Assembly (NCBI RefSeq): GCF_003007785.1
Contig: NZ_PXOH01000026.1
Coordinates: forward strand, 1-60,383
Reading direction: 5' to 3'
Origin: Aphanothece hegewaldii CCALA 016
GTDB lineage: Bacteria > Cyanobacteriota > Cyanobacteriia > Cyanobacteriales > Microcystaceae
Length of the DNA stretch: 60,383 nucleotides
Below, piece after piece: positions 26,372 to 35,577 of this stretch. Made by a program: the position numbers and the translations under genes. Every line of letters begins with the position of its first letter. Within the stretch, counting starts at the first letter, position 1. Under the pieces are notes generated by a model. The model saw only the letters and a list, made by a program, of their open reading frames with translations, did no database searches and was not told the DNA's origin.

Positions 26372-27043
26372 CTATGAACTAACTGTGACTCGCCGATAAT
26401 TAAGAAAAAGTTCATTTTCAACCCGTTCCACCTTGAACAATTCCCAATTCCGCGCCCCTGTACCTATTATTCCCGTTCCTTCGACGGGCGTTGGCGCATC
26501 CACACCCCCTAAAATCACCGGACAAAGGGTTAAACAAAATTCATCAATCAAATCCTGCTCAATCAGTGAAGCGACTAATTCCCCTCCTCCTAGGATAGCA
26601 AGCTTTTTGATTCCGTATTCCCATAATTGTTCAAGTAAGGTGTTCCAGTCTTCAAGAAGTAAAATTCTCTCAAAATAATTGGGATCTTCAAACCATAACT
26701 GAGTCGCCTTGTGCGTCGTTAATAACCATTTCTGAACCTTTTGACGAAAAAAATGGAAATTAGGATCAATATTTCCAGACGCAGAACAAACAATATGGAT
26801 CGGTTGAGGCGGTTTATTTTGTTGTTGTCGCCATTCGATTAGATCTGGAGTCTTGATTGGTAAAGTCGTTCCGTAAGCCCGTAAAGTTCCCGCCCCGAAC
26901 AAAGCAGCATCTACATAAGCGAGTTGTTTTTCTAAATGGAATCTATCCACTGAAGAAGAAAAACGGGCTTTACTTCGTTTAGCATCTGCTATCTTACCAT
27001 CGAGTGACATCGCCAAAATAACTACGGTTTGAGGTCGTTTCAT
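26372..27043 (-). CDS. RibD C-terminal (DHFR-like) reductase domain protein
   Basis: 223 aa. N-terminal VVILAMSLDGKIADAKRSKA and VDAALFGAGTLRAYGTTL match the RibD_C/dihydrofolate-reductase-like fold that binds NADPH. C-terminal LAILGGGELVASLIEQDLIDEF and LCPVILGG are further family markers. In riboflavin synthesis this domain reduces the ribosyl pyrimidine. Here it lacks the deaminase domain, so it is either a stand-alone reductase or a paralog of unknown substrate. It is divergent from the histidine kinase gene, with 49 bp between starts. Confidence 0.85.
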   Translation of the reverse strand: MKRPQTVVILAMSLDGKIADAKRSKARFSSSVDRFHLEKQLAYVDAALFGAGTLRAYGTTLPIKTPDLIEWRQQQNKPPQPIHIVCSASGNIDPNFHFFRQKVQKWLLTTHKATQLWFEDPNYFERILLLEDWNTLLEQLWEYGIKKLAILGGGELVASLIEQDLIDEFCLTLCPVILGGVDAPTPVEGTGIIGTGARNWELFKVERVENELFLNYRRVTVSS

Positions 27044-27092
27044 GATTAATTTAACTAACTAAGCTAATATTATTTCTAGTGGAACACAGCTA

Positions 27093-29027
27093 ATGACAAA
27101 AAAAACAGTCTATATGCCTTGGAATCAATTTTCGTTTCGCAGCATTATTCTGACTCGTTTACTGTTAGTGAGTGTCCCCATTTTATTAATGGGTGTTTAT
27201 ATCACTTATCGTAAAGCGCGATCGGCTTTTTTAGAAACAGCACGTCAAAACCTGACGGAAAGTGCTGTCAGAAATGGTGAAAGTATGGAGCGTTTGATTA
27301 AAGCTTTAAAAACCAATTTAGCCACTGCTAGTGATCATGTAATTTTCACTTTAGATGAGTCAAAAGATCAACAGCCATTTTTAGAACAATTAGCTAATAC
27401 ATTTTCCTCAGAAATTAATTGTGTTCAGTTGGTTGAACTTCCCACAAATCAACTCATCAATAGTACTTGTAATAAGCAAATCATTTATCCAGTTCCTTTT
27501 GCTGATTGGCCAACTCAAAAAAAACAAATTTTAACCAATTCTTCATCTGTCTATATTCAAAAACTGCCGACACCTGATGAAAATAAATCCACCAGTATTT
27601 CACAACTTAATTTACTTTTTTCCGTTCCTGTTTATGATCAAAAAAATCAGCTAAAGTATTCTCTTAGCATTAAAACAAGTTTAATCAATCGAGAGAAAAT
27701 GGCACCAGGCTCATTAACGGGTTATCCTGTTGTGATCAGTCAAAACGGTGTTATATTAGCCCATCCACTCCCGCAAAGAATTGGTTTAAATATTACTCAA
27801 GAAGAAGATTATAAAAGATTAAAAAGTTTAATTAATAGTGCGATCGAAGGGCGAAGAGATTTTCTTCATTTATTTTCTTTTGAAAAAGACGGTGTAGAAA
27901 TAGTAGCGGGTTATAGTTCTATTCCGAGTCCCTTAACCTCTGACAAAAACCAAAAATGGATTGTTTTAGCAGTTAGTCCTCTTGACTATGCTTTGGCACC
28001 TTTGAGAGATATTAAAAATGTTCTTGCTAACATGGTTTTAACATTACTCATTGGAAATATTTTAGCCATTTTATATATTGCTCGTGAATTATCACGTCCT
28101 ATTGAAAAACTTCGTGATTATGCGTTAAATAAAGATAATATTCACTCTCAAGATCCTATTCCCAGAAATTTTTATATCAAAGAACTCGATCAACTCGCAA
28201 CCTCATTAGATGATATGTTAGAATCACTCAAAACTTGGGGTGATGAGGTTGTATCTTCTTGGCGTGAAGCCCAAAATGCCAATCAATTAAAAAATGAATT
28301 TCTCGCTACAACTTCCCATGAATTACGCACACCACTAAATGGAATTATTGGATGTTTAAGAATTATAAAAGATGGTTATTGTGATGATTTAGAAGAGGAG
28401 AAAGAATTATTACAACAGGCGGATAATGCGGCGGTTCATTTACTGGGAATTATTAATGATATTTTAGATATTGCTAAAATTGAATCGGGTAAACTTTCTA
28501 TTCATCCTGAGCCAATTGAACTTAAAAAGCTTTTAACAGAAGTGGTCAATTTACAATTAGTTCATATTCAAAAGAAAAGAATTATCTTAAATCTTTCCAA
28601 TTGGCAACCTAATATTATGATTTATGGTGATGCTGCTAAACTAAAACAGGTTTTATTAAATGTATTAAGCAATGCAATTAAATTTACTGAAGTTGGTAGT
28701 ATTACGATTAGTACGGTTGCTGATGATTCAATGGCATTTATTACGATTAAAGATACAGGAATTGGCATCGAACCGAGTCAACAACATAAATTATTCCGTC
28801 CTTTTGTTATGATTGATGGCTCTACTACACGTAAATTTGGCGGCACGGGTTTAGGTTTAGCTATTTCTAAAAATCTGATTTCTTTAATGGGTGGTGATAT
28901 TACTTTATTTAGCCCAGGTTTAGGGAAAGGAACAACAGTAGAAATCATTATCCCTTTAGCAGAATCATCTTTAATTATTAAAGATTCTGAAAGTCAATAT
29001 GACCCATCTTTATCAATTCCACATTAA
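27093..29027 (+). CDS. Membrane sensor histidine kinase with dCache-like sensor
   Basis: 644 aa. A membrane helix near 17-37 and a second near 310-330 enclose a ~270-residue extracytoplasmic sensor resembling double-Cache domains (residues such as GYPVVISQNGVILAHPLPQ). A HAMP-like linker follows, then HisKA with the phosphorylated histidine in ATTSHELRTPLNGIIG (H409) and an ATPase domain with N (VLSNAIKFTE), G1 (IKDTGIGIE) and G2 (FGGTGLGLA) boxes. It senses an unknown periplasmic ligand. No response regulator is adjacent, so the partner is encoded elsewhere. Confidence 0.92.
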   Translation: MTKKTVYMPWNQFSFRSIILTRLLLVSVPILLMGVYITYRKARSAFLETARQNLTESAVRNGESMERLIKALKTNLATASDHVIFTLDESKDQQPFLEQLANTFSSEINCVQLVELPTNQLINSTCNKQIIYPVPFADWPTQKKQILTNSSSVYIQKLPTPDENKSTSISQLNLLFSVPVYDQKNQLKYSLSIKTSLINREKMAPGSLTGYPVVISQNGVILAHPLPQRIGLNITQEEDYKRLKSLINSAIEGRRDFLHLFSFEKDGVEIVAGYSSIPSPLTSDKNQKWIVLAVSPLDYALAPLRDIKNVLANMVLTLLIGNILAILYIARELSRPIEKLRDYALNKDNIHSQDPIPRNFYIKELDQLATSLDDMLESLKTWGDEVVSSWREAQNANQLKNEFLATTSHELRTPLNGIIGCLRIIKDGYCDDLEEEKELLQQADNAAVHLLGIINDILDIAKIESGKLSIHPEPIELKKLLTEVVNLQLVHIQKKRIILNLSNWQPNIMIYGDAAKLKQVLLNVLSNAIKFTEVGSITISTVADDSMAFITIKDTGIGIEPSQQHKLFRPFVMIDGSTTRKFGGTGLGLAISKNLISLMGGDITLFSPGLGKGTTVEIIIPLAESSLIIKDSESQYDPSLSIPH

Positions 29028-29058
29028 TTTTGCTATAAATACTCTATACAAAAATTAT

Positions 29059-29109
29059 GTAGGGATTTAGTCTCCAAATCCTCTAAAAACGAGGGTTTGG
29101 ACTCCCTAC
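29059..29109. terminator. Long hairpin between convergent kinase and smtA genes
   Basis: GTAGGGATTTAGTCTCCAAA and its partner GGGTTTGGACTCCCTAC form a long imperfect stem with a TAAAAAC loop. It lies between two convergent genes and could terminate both. The GTAGGG/CCCTAC ends also look like a small palindromic repeat, so it may be a repeat reused as a terminator. Confidence 0.6.
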
Positions 29110-29136
29110 CCCTACAGTTATCTATTATCAGTTTCT

Positions 29137-29310
29137 TTAAGCATGGCATTGACAGCCACTATGAGAACACCCTACACCATTTGGATGACCATTAGCGCAA
29201 ATCTCACTACAATAATTTTTTCCGTCTTTTTGAACTGCTTTTGTGGTGTCAACAACACACAGACAAGATTCGCACGCACATTTCATTAAGTTTACCGTTA
29301 GTGAATCCAT
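29137..29310 (-). CDS. smtA: SmtA-type bacterial metallothionein
   Basis: 57 aa from the ATG at 29310, which has a good RBS (TTTAGGAGA, 9 bases upstream). An upstream in-frame ATG at 29343 would read through the operator region and is rejected. Nine cysteines (11, 13, 16, 18, 34, 38, 48, 53, 55) and histidines 42, 50 and 56 match the Zn4Cys9His2 cluster layout of SmtA, including YCSEICANGH. It binds zinc and cadmium in the cytosol, buffering excess metal. The promoter carries two SmtB/ZiaR-type operators, so induction by zinc is expected. No smtB gene lies next to it. Confidence 0.95.
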   Translation of the reverse strand: MDSLTVNLMKCACESCLCVVDTTKAVQKDGKNYCSEICANGHPNGVGCSHSGCQCHA

Positions 29311-29332
29311 GATTAATTTTCTCCTAAATAAC

Positions 29333-29354
29333 ATATGAACCATCGTTCAGATAT
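29333..29354. promoter_or_regulatory. Proximal ArsR/SmtB-type operator of smtA
   Basis: ATATGAAC-CATC-GTTCAGATAT is an imperfect inverted repeat of the TGAAC/GTTCA class recognised by SmtB/ZiaR repressors. It lies 22-44 bases upstream of the smtA ATG and downstream of the probable -10 box (TATACT on the minus strand), where a bound repressor would block transcription. Confidence 0.7.
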
Positions 29355-29364
29355 TTTTAGTATA

Positions 29365-29388
29365 ACACCTGAATGAGCATTCATATAT
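29365..29388. promoter_or_regulatory. Distal ArsR/SmtB-type operator of smtA
   Basis: CCTGAAT-GAGC-ATTCATAT is a 12-2-12-like inverted repeat close to the ziaA/smtA operator pattern (CCTGAAT..ATTCAGG). It lies in the expected -35/-10 spacer region of the smtA promoter. It is only a few bases from the end of cpcT, whose transcription runs into it. Confidence 0.7.
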
Positions 29389-29394
29389 AAAAGT

Positions 29395-30006
29395 CTAAAT
29401 TTGCCACTCCGACGAAAAATCCTGACGCTTTGTGTAACAATAGGGACCCATCATCGCCCCCCAGATCCCTTGACCTGTGTTAGGATCAATTCCTTTATCA
29501 TAAGTTTTCAACTCATCGGAAGACACTTCAAACCCTAAAGAGACTTGAAAAGTTGCGCCCTCATAAGTAAAGCTACAAGGTGTATTGGAGGTGGGCAAAG
29601 CTTTAAAGTGAAAATTATTGCCCCCGAATCGTTCAAGATTAACCGCAAGATTGCAAGTTGGTAAAACGGTGATCTCATCGAGTGTAATATTTTGTAAACG
29701 TTGGGGGTTGCGTCCTGCACCTTGAATCGATCGAATATCATTAAACATATAATGCTGAACTTCAATCACAAGCGGACTGGTTTGCATTTGACGCAATCTT
29801 AGAAGACGAGGACGATAGGGCTGGTCTAACTTAACAATATTAGCCTGTTCTGCAAACAAAGTCAGACTATCTTCAGTAAATAGAGGTACAGGACGTAACC
29901 AAAGAATAAGATGAACATACCATATCGGTTCGGCGATCGCTTGTTTTTGATTCTCGAATTCTCCTGCAAGATAGCGTCCAAGGGTAATCAGTTCTGGCGT
30001 TAGCAT
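29395..30006 (-). CDS. cpcT: CpcT/CpeT-type phycobilin lyase
   Basis: 203 aa, normal length. Family features visible include LGRYLAGEFENQKQAIAEP at the N-terminus, EVQHYMFNDI and ITVLPTCNLAV. The fold is a lipocalin-like barrel that holds phycocyanobilin and attaches it to cysteine 153 of the beta subunit of phycocyanin. The gene is transcribed toward smtA. It is monocistronic, with its promoter in the 111-bp region shared with the divergent kinase gene at 30118. Confidence 0.9.
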   Translation of the reverse strand: MLTPELITLGRYLAGEFENQKQAIAEPIWYVHLILWLRPVPLFTEDSLTLFAEQANIVKLDQPYRPRLLRLRQMQTSPLVIEVQHYMFNDIRSIQGAGRNPQRLQNITLDEITVLPTCNLAVNLERFGGNNFHFKALPTSNTPCSFTYEGATFQVSLGFEVSSDELKTYDKGIDPNTGQGIWGAMMGPYCYTKRQDFSSEWQI

Positions 30007-30117
30007 ATGTGTTACATTGACCGTTAAAATTTTGAGGGGCTAGATTAATTATTATTGACCAATGACCATCTAAACTTTACATTAAGGTCAAGTGTTTAAA
30101 TCACGCAGGATAAAAGC

Positions 30118-31125
30118 ATGAGTAAAAAATATCACGTTTACGGTGTTGGTAATGCTCTGGTAGATATGGAGTTTGAAGTTACTCCAGAAATCCTACAAGA
30201 ATTAAAAATAGATAAAGGGGTTATGACTCTCGTTGATGAATCCCGTCAAGCGGAAATTGTCGTTAAATTAACCAAACTTCATTGTAAACGGTGTAGCGGT
30301 GGCTCGGCTGCTAACACAATGGTGGCAATTAGTCAACTAGGTGGCAAAGGTTTTTATTCCTGTAAAGTGGCGAATGATGAAACGGGTTCGTTTTATTTAG
30401 AAGATTTAATCAACTGTGGTTTAGATACCAATTTACGCTATACCGATCGAGAAAGCGGTACAACGGGTAAATGTATCGTAATGGTAACACCAGATGCCGA
30501 TCGCACGATGAATACTTTTTTAGGGATTACGGGTACTCTATCGACGAGTGAATTGGTACCTGATGCGATCGCAGACTCAGAATATATTTATCTAGAAGGA
30601 TATTTAGTAACTTCTGCCACTGGAAAAAATGCAGCGATCAAAGCGAGAGAAATTGCGATGAAATCAGGGGTTAAAACTTCGCTTTCTTTATCTGATCCTA
30701 ATATGGCAAGCTTTTTTAAAAATGGTCTTTTAGAGATGATTGGGGACGGAATAGATCTGATTTTTGCGAACGAAACTGAAGCGATGAAACTGGCTAATTC
30801 TCATAATATTAATGATGCGATCGCTTATCTAAAAACCCTATCTAAATGTTTTGCCATGACTCGTGGGGCTAATGGTTCCATCATTTTTGATGGGGAAAAC
30901 TTACTCGAAATAGCGCCCGTTCCCGTGCAAGCAGTTGATACCGTCGGTGCAGGTGATATGTATGCTGGTGCATTCCTTTATGGTATCACTCATGGCATGA
31001 GCGATCGCGCAGCCGGGAATTTAGCCTCATTAGCTGCATCTCGGATCGTCAGTCGTTTTGGCGCACGTTTAGCTACCGAAGAAATGCAAGACATTCTTAA
31101 CGGTTATCATTCGGCGCAAAACTGA
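30118..31125 (+). CDS. PfkB-family carbohydrate/adenosine kinase
   Basis: 335 aa. PfkB signatures: [18 protein letters not shown] near residue 60 and the catalytic [16 protein letters not shown] near residue 275. The N-terminus [15 protein letters not shown] is typical of adenosine-kinase-like members in cyanobacteria. It transfers phosphate from ATP to a sugar or nucleoside, and the exact substrate cannot be read from the sequence. A clear terminator follows. Confidence 0.88.
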   Translation: MSKKYHVYGVGNALVDMEFEVTPEILQELKIDKGVMTLVDESRQAEIVVKLTKLHCKRCSGGSAANTMVAISQLGGKGFYSCKVANDETGSFYLEDLINCGLDTNLRYTDRESGTTGKCIVMVTPDADRTMNTFLGITGTLSTSELVPDAIADSEYIYLEGYLVTSATGKNAAIKAREIAMKSGVKTSLSLSDPNMASFFKNGLLEMIGDGIDLIFANETEAMKLANSHNINDAIAYLKTLSKCFAMTRGANGSIIFDGENLLEIAPVPVQAVDTVGAGDMYAGAFLYGITHGMSDRAAGNLASLAASRIVSRFGARLATEEMQDILNGYHSAQN

Positions 31126-31143
31126 TCATTAATAAATGTAAGA

Positions 31144-31180
31144 ACTTTCCCTGATTAGTTTTACATGGGGGAAAGGTCTT
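31144..31180 (+). terminator. Terminator of the PfkB-family kinase gene
   Basis: CTTTCCC at 31145-31151 pairs with GGGAAAG at 31169-31175, followed by TCTTTATT. It lies 20 bp after the stop codon and may also serve the convergent DUF1825 gene, because the minus-strand side ends in TTCTTACATTT. Confidence 0.6.
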
Positions 31181-31205
31181 TATTGTCAAGAAATCTTTAA
31201 AGAAA

Positions 31206-31523
31206 TTAATATTCAATTTCCGATTTCATCCGTTTTAAAGTCCAATCCATTTGATCAAACATCTGCTGAGGAGTCATCCCAAACTGACTGAGTTGAGTTT
31301 TGAGTTGTTCAACAGTCATTTTTGCCATAAAATCCTCTGATAGCTCAAATCGCTTCATAAAGACTCGATAGCGATCCATTAAATCTTCCATCTTTTCAAT
31401 AAACATCTTTTTCCCTTCACGATCAAATTTACCGTATTCGCTCCCTAATTGCGTCAGGGATTGATACTCTTCAAACAGTTGTCTAGCTTCGTGTTGGACG
31501 ACTTCTGAGTCAAAGAATCCCAT
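31206..31523 (-). CDS. DUF1825 family protein
   Basis: 105 aa, wholly helical and charged. MGFFDSEVVQHEARQLFEEY and the ending TLKRMKSEIEY match the cyanobacteria-specific DUF1825 family, found in nearly all members of the phylum. No function is established. There is no signal or membrane segment. It is convergent with the PfkB-family kinase and divergent from crtQ (171 bp between the start codons). Confidence 0.9.
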   Translation of the reverse strand: MGFFDSEVVQHEARQLFEEYQSLTQLGSEYGKFDREGKKMFIEKMEDLMDRYRVFMKRFELSEDFMAKMTVEQLKTQLSQFGMTPQQMFDQMDWTLKRMKSEIEY

Positions 31524-31694
31524 AGTTTTTAAGTTTATTTTCTAAGTAAGGTTGATTGGCGTTATTCTTACATTTTAGAGGAGTTGTTAGTTAGTGAAAG
31601 ATGCGGTTTTCCGTAAACAAGAAACGATCAAAGCAGAAAACCTCTAGTGTTCGGTTTATATTATAAAAAGGAAACGTTACTAGGATTTGAGTGA

Positions 31695-33158
31695 ATGCGA
31701 GTTGCGATCGTCGGTGCTGGATTAGCTGGAATGGTAACAGCGATTGATTTAGTCGATGCAGGATGTGAGGTAGAAATCTTTGAATCTCGTCCTTTTGTAG
31801 GTGGTAAAGTGGGAAGCTGGATAGACGCGGATGGCAATCATTTGGAAATGGGGTTACACGTCTTTTTCGGTTGCTACTACAACTTGTTTGAAATCATGAA
31901 AAAAGTTGGGGCGTTTGAATCTCTTTTGCTCAAGGAACATACCCACACTTTTATCAATCAAGGGGGAAAAGTCGGCGAACTCGATTTCCGCTTTTTTACT
32001 GGTGCGCCGTTTCATGGATTAAAAGCTTTTTTCACGACTTCCCAACTCTCAGCAGTCGATAAACTCGCTAATTCTCTCGCTTTGGGAACTAGCCCAATTG
32101 TAAGAGGTTTGGTAGACTTTAATGGAGCGATGAACAGCATTCGGGAACTCGATAAGATTAGTTTTGCCGATTGGTTTCGGAGTCATGGGGGAAATGATGG
32201 AAGTTTAAAGAAAATGTGGAACCCCATTGCTTACGCCCTTGGTTTTATCGATACAGAAAATATATCCGCACGTTGTATGTTAACCATCTTCCAGTTTTTC
32301 GCAGCGAAAACAGAAGCGTCAGTTTTACGGATGTTGGAAGGTTCACCCGATGAATATTTACACAAACCGATCGTTAATTATTTAGAATCGAGAGGCGCGA
32401 AAATTTATACTAGACGGCGCGTCAGAGAGATACAATACACCGAAGAAAAAATCAAAGTTACTGGTATTGTTGTAGCAAATGGTGAAAGCGAAGATATCAT
32501 TACTGCTGATGCTTATGTCTGCGCTTGCGATGTGCCTGGTATTCAGCGTTTGATTCCCGATGGATGGCGTAAATATTCGGAGTTTGATAATATCTTTAAA
32601 CTTGATGCGGTTCCTGTAGCCACGGTACAATTACGTTTTGATGGATGGGTGACAGAGTTACAAAATCCTGAACAACGTAAACAGTTAGAAAAAGCCGTCG
32701 GAATCGATAATTTACTTTATACTCATCAAGCTGATTTTTCTTGTTTTGCTGATATGGCTTTAACCAGTCCCAGTGATTATTATAAAGAGGGACAAGGATC
32801 ATTATTACAGTTGGTTTTGACTCCTGGTGATCCGTTTATTAAAGCCAAAAATGAGGATATCGCCCAACACGTATTAAAACAAGTACATGAATTGTTCCCC
32901 TCGTCTCGTGAACTGAATATGACTTGGTATAGTGTAGTTAAATTAGCACAATCTTTGTATCGTGAAGCTCCTGGGATGGATCGTTATCGTCCTCATCAGA
33001 TTACACCGATTCCTAACTTTTTCCTAGCTGGCAGCTATACACAACAAGATTACATCGATAGTATGGAGGGGGCTACTTTATCTGGCAAACAAGCGGCTAA
33101 GGCGATTCTAGCTCAAGCTGAAGCCCTAAAAACTCCCCTTTCTACCTCAGTGGTTTAA
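31695..33158 (+). CDS. crtQ: Zeta-carotene desaturase
   Basis: 487 aa, normal length. N-terminal FAD motif [21 protein letters not shown], then [13 protein letters not shown] and [13 protein letters not shown] typical of plant-type ZDS/PDS enzymes. The C-terminal [20 protein letters not shown] completes the flavin site. It converts zeta-carotene to lycopene via neurosporene at the thylakoid or plasma membrane, using plastoquinone. It is followed 69 bp later by an SRPBCC gene, a pairing often seen in cyanobacteria. Confidence 0.95.
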   Translation: MRVAIVGAGLAGMVTAIDLVDAGCEVEIFESRPFVGGKVGSWIDADGNHLEMGLHVFFGCYYNLFEIMKKVGAFESLLLKEHTHTFINQGGKVGELDFRFFTGAPFHGLKAFFTTSQLSAVDKLANSLALGTSPIVRGLVDFNGAMNSIRELDKISFADWFRSHGGNDGSLKKMWNPIAYALGFIDTENISARCMLTIFQFFAAKTEASVLRMLEGSPDEYLHKPIVNYLESRGAKIYTRRRVREIQYTEEKIKVTGIVVANGESEDIITADAYVCACDVPGIQRLIPDGWRKYSEFDNIFKLDAVPVATVQLRFDGWVTELQNPEQRKQLEKAVGIDNLLYTHQADFSCFADMALTSPSDYYKEGQGSLLQLVLTPGDPFIKAKNEDIAQHVLKQVHELFPSSRELNMTWYSVVKLAQSLYREAPGMDRYRPHQITPIPNFFLAGSYTQQDYIDSMEGATLSGKQAAKAILAQAEALKTPLSTSVV

Positions 33159-33227
33159 TCTTCGTTTTTGTGGGCAGGATTACGCCGAATCTAGCACAAT
33201 AGTAATAATTATTCTTAAAAACTTTTT

Positions 33228-33680
33228 ATGACAAGTTGGTTAGAACATACGGTACAAGCTGAAGTCGATGCCCCTATTGAATTTGTTTGGGGTTTATGGT
33301 CTGATTTAGAACAGATGCCCCGTTGGATGAAGTGGATCGATTCGGTTAAAGTGATGGAGAATGATCCCGATTTATCTCGTTGGAAGTTAGCCAGTGGTGC
33401 TTTAGAATTTACTTGGTTATCGAAAACGGTTAAAGTTATTCCTTTACAGATTCTACAATGGGAATCGGTGGATGGTTTACCGAATCGTGGTGCTGTTCGG
33501 TTTTACGATCGACATGGTAGCAGTATAGTTAAACTAACCGTTGCTTATGGGGTTCCCGATTGGTTGGCTAAATTGATGGATAATGGATTAGTGGGTCGTG
33601 TCGTGGAAACGACTTTACAAGCGGATATGAATCGTTTTATTGAGTATGCAACCAAAGCTAAAGATAGTAGTAAAGTTTGA
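33228..33680 (+). CDS. SRPBCC (START-like) family protein
   Basis: 150 aa. The N-terminal strand and helix HTVQAEVDAPIEFVWGLWSD and the following LEQMPRWMKWIDSVKVM match the polyketide-cyclase/CoQ-binding COQ10-like SRPBCC fold, which forms a hydrophobic pocket. It follows crtQ on the same strand, so a lipid- or carotenoid-handling role is plausible but not shown by any residue. Confidence 0.85.
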   Translation: MTSWLEHTVQAEVDAPIEFVWGLWSDLEQMPRWMKWIDSVKVMENDPDLSRWKLASGALEFTWLSKTVKVIPLQILQWESVDGLPNRGAVRFYDRHGSSIVKLTVAYGVPDWLAKLMDNGLVGRVVETTLQADMNRFIEYATKAKDSSKV

Positions 33681-33782
33681 AAAAGTATAATTTTTGTATT
33701 ATATCATACTATTTTTTTGTAATCTTAAAAATGATGTATGATGTAATATAAAAATACTAATTAGAATAGCTGAATATTAATC

Positions 33783-34061
33783 ATGAAAACTTATAATATA
33801 TTGCTATCTGATTCTTTAAATGATTTCTTATCTGAACGTATTGCTACCAGTGGATATAGCAGTTTTGAGGAATATATTTATTATTTAATTGAACAGGATC
33901 AAAAAACAGCGGCTCAAGAACAGTTAGAATCACTTTTGCTAGAAGGTCTTGAAAGCGTAGAAACAATTGAAGTAACAGACGAATGGTGGGAACAAAAACG
34001 TTTAAAATTATTAAACAAAATTAGTCAGAATCAGCGATCGCTTTTTCTTGCCATAAATTAA
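33783..34061 (+). CDS. ParD-like antitoxin without adjacent toxin
   Basis: 92 aa. N-terminal MKTYNILLSDSLNDFLSERI and GYSSFEEYIYYLIEQDQ are typical of ribbon-helix-helix ParD antitoxins, and the C-terminal EWWEQKRLKLLNKI would wrap a ParE toxin. No ParE follows, so it is an orphan or acts on a distant toxin. Upstream, ATTATATCATAC (33699-33710) and GTATGATGTAATAT (33738-33751) form an inverted repeat that could be its own operator, since ParD represses its promoter. Confidence 0.75.
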   Translation: MKTYNILLSDSLNDFLSERIATSGYSSFEEYIYYLIEQDQKTAAQEQLESLLLEGLESVETIEVTDEWWEQKRLKLLNKISQNQRSLFLAIN

Positions 34062-34091
34062 TCAGGGTTTGGCAACCAAACTGCACCGCTC

Positions 34092-34112
34092 ACGGAATTT
34101 AGAATTCCGTGA
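34092..34112. terminator. Perfect hairpin after the ParD-like gene
   Basis: CACGGAATT-TAG-AATTCCGTG is a perfect 9-bp stem with a 3-nt loop. There is no T-run, so termination is uncertain. The surrounding GGTTTGGCAACCAAAC also occurs at about 51,090, so this may be a small dispersed repeat. Confidence 0.4.
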
Positions 34113-34152
34113 TACGGCGTGCAGTCGCCTTCCGCGACCCCTACAGATTATC

Positions 34153-34266
34153 TTATAGACGGGCGGCAAAGGCGATAATTAAACCAAAAACGGTTAAAAC
34201 GCCAATTCCCCAAACAACGTTGGCAGGTTTGTTAGTATTTGCTTGAGCAGCTTCAGGGGTTTTCAT
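34153..34266 (-). CDS. Small single-pass membrane protein, 37 aa
   Basis: A polar N-terminus rich in N/A/P (MKTPEAAQANTNKPANVV) is followed by one hydrophobic helix (WGIGVLTVFGLIIAFAARL). A good RBS (GGAGAAC) precedes the ATG. Its size and shape are like the small subunits of photosynthetic or NDH complexes, but I recognise no specific family. It stands alone between the ParD-like gene and the phytochrome operon. Confidence 0.55.
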   Translation of the reverse strand: MKTPEAAQANTNKPANVVWGIGVLTVFGLIIAFAARL

Positions 34267-34377
34267 TTTTTGTTCTCCTACATGGAAAGATTATGATCAT
34301 AAATAATCAAGTTAAAAGGGGCAAGATTGCACCTATCGTTAGTAATAATTAATATAAGCCCGATAGCGATCGCTTTT

Positions 34378-35538
34378 TTATTCTTCAATAATCGGAAATA
34401 TGACGGTAAAAGTTGTCCCAAATCCTACTTGACTTTTTACGCTTATTGTGGCTTGGTGGGCTTCAACACATCGCTGTACAATCGCTAAACCTAAACCAGT
34501 TCCAGGTATGGTATCGACGTTACTAGCACGATAAAAAGGTGAAAATAGATTTTCTAATTCTATTGGAGGAATACCAATTCCTTGATCTTGAATAGAGAAA
34601 ATCATCTGTTTTGCTTCTTGTTTGACGGTAAAATGAATTGTACCGCCTTGGGGTGAATATTTAATCGCATTTCCCATTAAATTCGTAAATATGTGTCGTA
34701 ATAAAGTTTCATCCCACAACCCCTCTTGTAAGTTACCTTGAGTTGTCAAAATAATTTGATATTTTTCTGGGTTACTGAGTTGGAAAGTTTCAATGATTCT
34801 TTTACAAAAATATTCTAAATCAATCGCTTCAAACTGACACAGCAATCTTCCTGAGTCTGCACGACCAATTAAAAGCACTTCAGTTAATAATTGATCCATA
34901 TCTTTAATTGCTGTACGAATCATGCGAAAATAAGATATCTGCTGTTCTTTTGTAAGACGATCGCGGCTATCTTCTAATAATCCTGCTGATAAAAGAATCG
35001 TATTCAAAGGATTTCTAAAATCATGAGATAGCATCGAAACAAACTCAGTCTTTAACTGATTGAGTTCTTGTGCTTTTTCGAGTTCTGCGGTGCGTTCTTG
35101 TACTCGCACTTCTAGTACTTTTTGGGATTCTCTTAAAGCTTCTTCGGTTTGTTTTCGTTCGATCGCATAACATAAAGAACGGACTAACAAATCTAAATTC
35201 ACCTGACGTTTAACTAAATAATCTTGCGCTCCGCATCGTAAAGCAGCTAAGGCCAGTTTATCATCATTAGTATTCGTTAAAACAACGATCGGGAGTTGTG
35301 GAACTTTTTGGACTAAGGAAACAACAGAATCTAACCCTTGACTATCTGGAAGAGTTAAATCGAGTAAAATAACATCAAAAGATTTTTTTTGCAGTTGTGC
35401 GAGTCCATCTTTAAGACGTTGCACATGAGACCAACTAAACTGTTTAGGTTGGGAACCTTTGAGGATTTCTTGTAGGAGTCTTGCTTCAGCGAGATTATCC
35501 TCTATGAGCAAAACACGGATGAGATCAGTCGAAATCAT
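34378..35538 (-). CDS. Hybrid response regulator-histidine kinase
   Basis: 386 aa from the ATG at 35538 (AGGAC 8-12 bases upstream). An in-frame ATG at 35571 is also open. An N-terminal receiver (VLLIEDN, DVILLDLTLPDSQG, VVLTNTND, YLVKRQ) is joined by a coiled coil (about 125-165) to HisKA (SMLSHDFRNPLNTILLSAG) and an ATPase domain (LMGNAIKYSP, IQDQGIGIP, GTGLGLAIV). It follows the Rcp1-type gene by 6 bp, so light signals from the phytochrome may pass through Rcp1 to this kinase or be integrated by its receiver. Confidence 0.9.
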   Translation of the reverse strand: MISTDLIRVLLIEDNLAEARLLQEILKGSQPKQFSWSHVQRLKDGLAQLQKKSFDVILLDLTLPDSQGLDSVVSLVQKVPQLPIVVLTNTNDDKLALAALRCGAQDYLVKRQVNLDLLVRSLCYAIERKQTEEALRESQKVLEVRVQERTAELEKAQELNQLKTEFVSMLSHDFRNPLNTILLSAGLLEDSRDRLTKEQQISYFRMIRTAIKDMDQLLTEVLLIGRADSGRLLCQFEAIDLEYFCKRIIETFQLSNPEKYQIILTTQGNLQEGLWDETLLRHIFTNLMGNAIKYSPQGGTIHFTVKQEAKQMIFSIQDQGIGIPPIELENLFSPFYRASNVDTIPGTGLGLAIVQRCVEAHQATISVKSQVGFGTTFTVIFPIIEE

Positions 35539-35577
35539 TGTTATACGTCCTGTATTTCCTCCTGTAACCATTTTTGC

